A DNA stretch of 64,000 bases from an uncultured Sphingomonadaceae bacterium (lineage in GTDB: Bacteria; Pseudomonadota; Alphaproteobacteria; Sphingomonadales; Sphingomonadaceae): assembly GCA_947493195.1 (NCBI GenBank), contig CANLQG010000004.1, forward strand, positions 208,001 to 272,000, written 5' to 3'. How positions within the stretch are numbered: the first letter of the stretch is position 1; each line of letters opens with the position of its first letter. Position numbers and translations under genes: made by a program. The notes beneath the pieces were generated by a model. The model worked only from the letters and a program-made list of their open reading frames with translations. It was not told where the DNA came from and did no database searches. This document shows positions 63,986 to 64,000 of the stretch, piece by piece.

Positions 63986-64000
63986 GGGGGCACACATGGT

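Noticed and set aside
1..64000. CRISPR arrays, insertion sequences, prophage genes, rRNA
   Set aside because: No regular spaced repeats, transposase, integrase, phage structural genes or rRNA sequence was found on either strand.

Overview
The window is a high-GC, densely coded stretch of an alphaproteobacterial chromosome. Several features point to Sphingomonadales, most likely an Erythrobacteraceae-like marine or aquatic bacterium. These are COQ9, the ubiquinol-cytochrome c chaperone paired with a DUF177 protein, an HslV with a leader, DUF1134, TonB-dependent uptake, and a glycine cleavage P-protein split into two genes. The genus cannot be fixed from sequence alone. No insertion sequence, prophage or CRISPR array was seen.

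Bases 1-13,300 are housekeeping: the end of a polysaccharide flippase, a secreted tandem aspartyl protease, an Atm1-type ABC exporter, a two-domain M16 peptidase, a SulP transporter with STAS domain, a small lipoprotein, a minimal BLUF photoreceptor, bamE-hslV-hslU, and a bc1 chaperone with a YceD protein. Bases 13,300-25,300 group functions for scavenging phosphorus and nucleosides. They encode a lipoprotein PhoA-type phosphatase, a Tat-exported PhoD, cytidine deaminase, a queuosine-precursor transporter, a concentrative nucleoside transporter, a TonB receptor preceded by a good PHO box, AMP nucleosidase and an S1/P1 nuclease. Bases 25,400-37,350 hold ssb, COQ9-feoA-feoB, an ankyrin protein, SCO1/SenC, small conserved proteins, ribD-ribE, an internally shortened esterase, a small putative DNA-binding protein, an aromatic aminotransferase, DUF1134 and tRNA-Ser(GCU) with a recognisable promoter.

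Bases 37,350-59,080 form one surface-polysaccharide locus of about 22 kb. A leftward operon encodes an O-antigen-ligase-like protein, Wza, the Wzc tyrosine autokinase and a secreted unknown. Next come a GT2 glycosyltransferase and a UDP-sugar dehydrogenase. A second leftward set contains neuB-neuC-neuA, a PglK-like ABC flippase, an unrecognised protein that I propose is a divergent GT42-like sialyltransferase, and a TylF-type methyltransferase. A tightly overlapping rightward operon then gives GT4, a second ligase/polymerase, another GT4, an MBOAT O-acyltransferase, its SGNH-like partner and a WecG/TagA transferase. Together these would make, activate, transfer, modify and export a polymer carrying a nonulosonic (sialic-type) acid and O-acyl groups.

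The last 5 kb is the glycine cleavage operon gcvT-gcvH-gcvPA-gcvPB under a tandem glycine riboswitch. It is followed by a perfectly paired 17-bp RNA hairpin just before the next gene.
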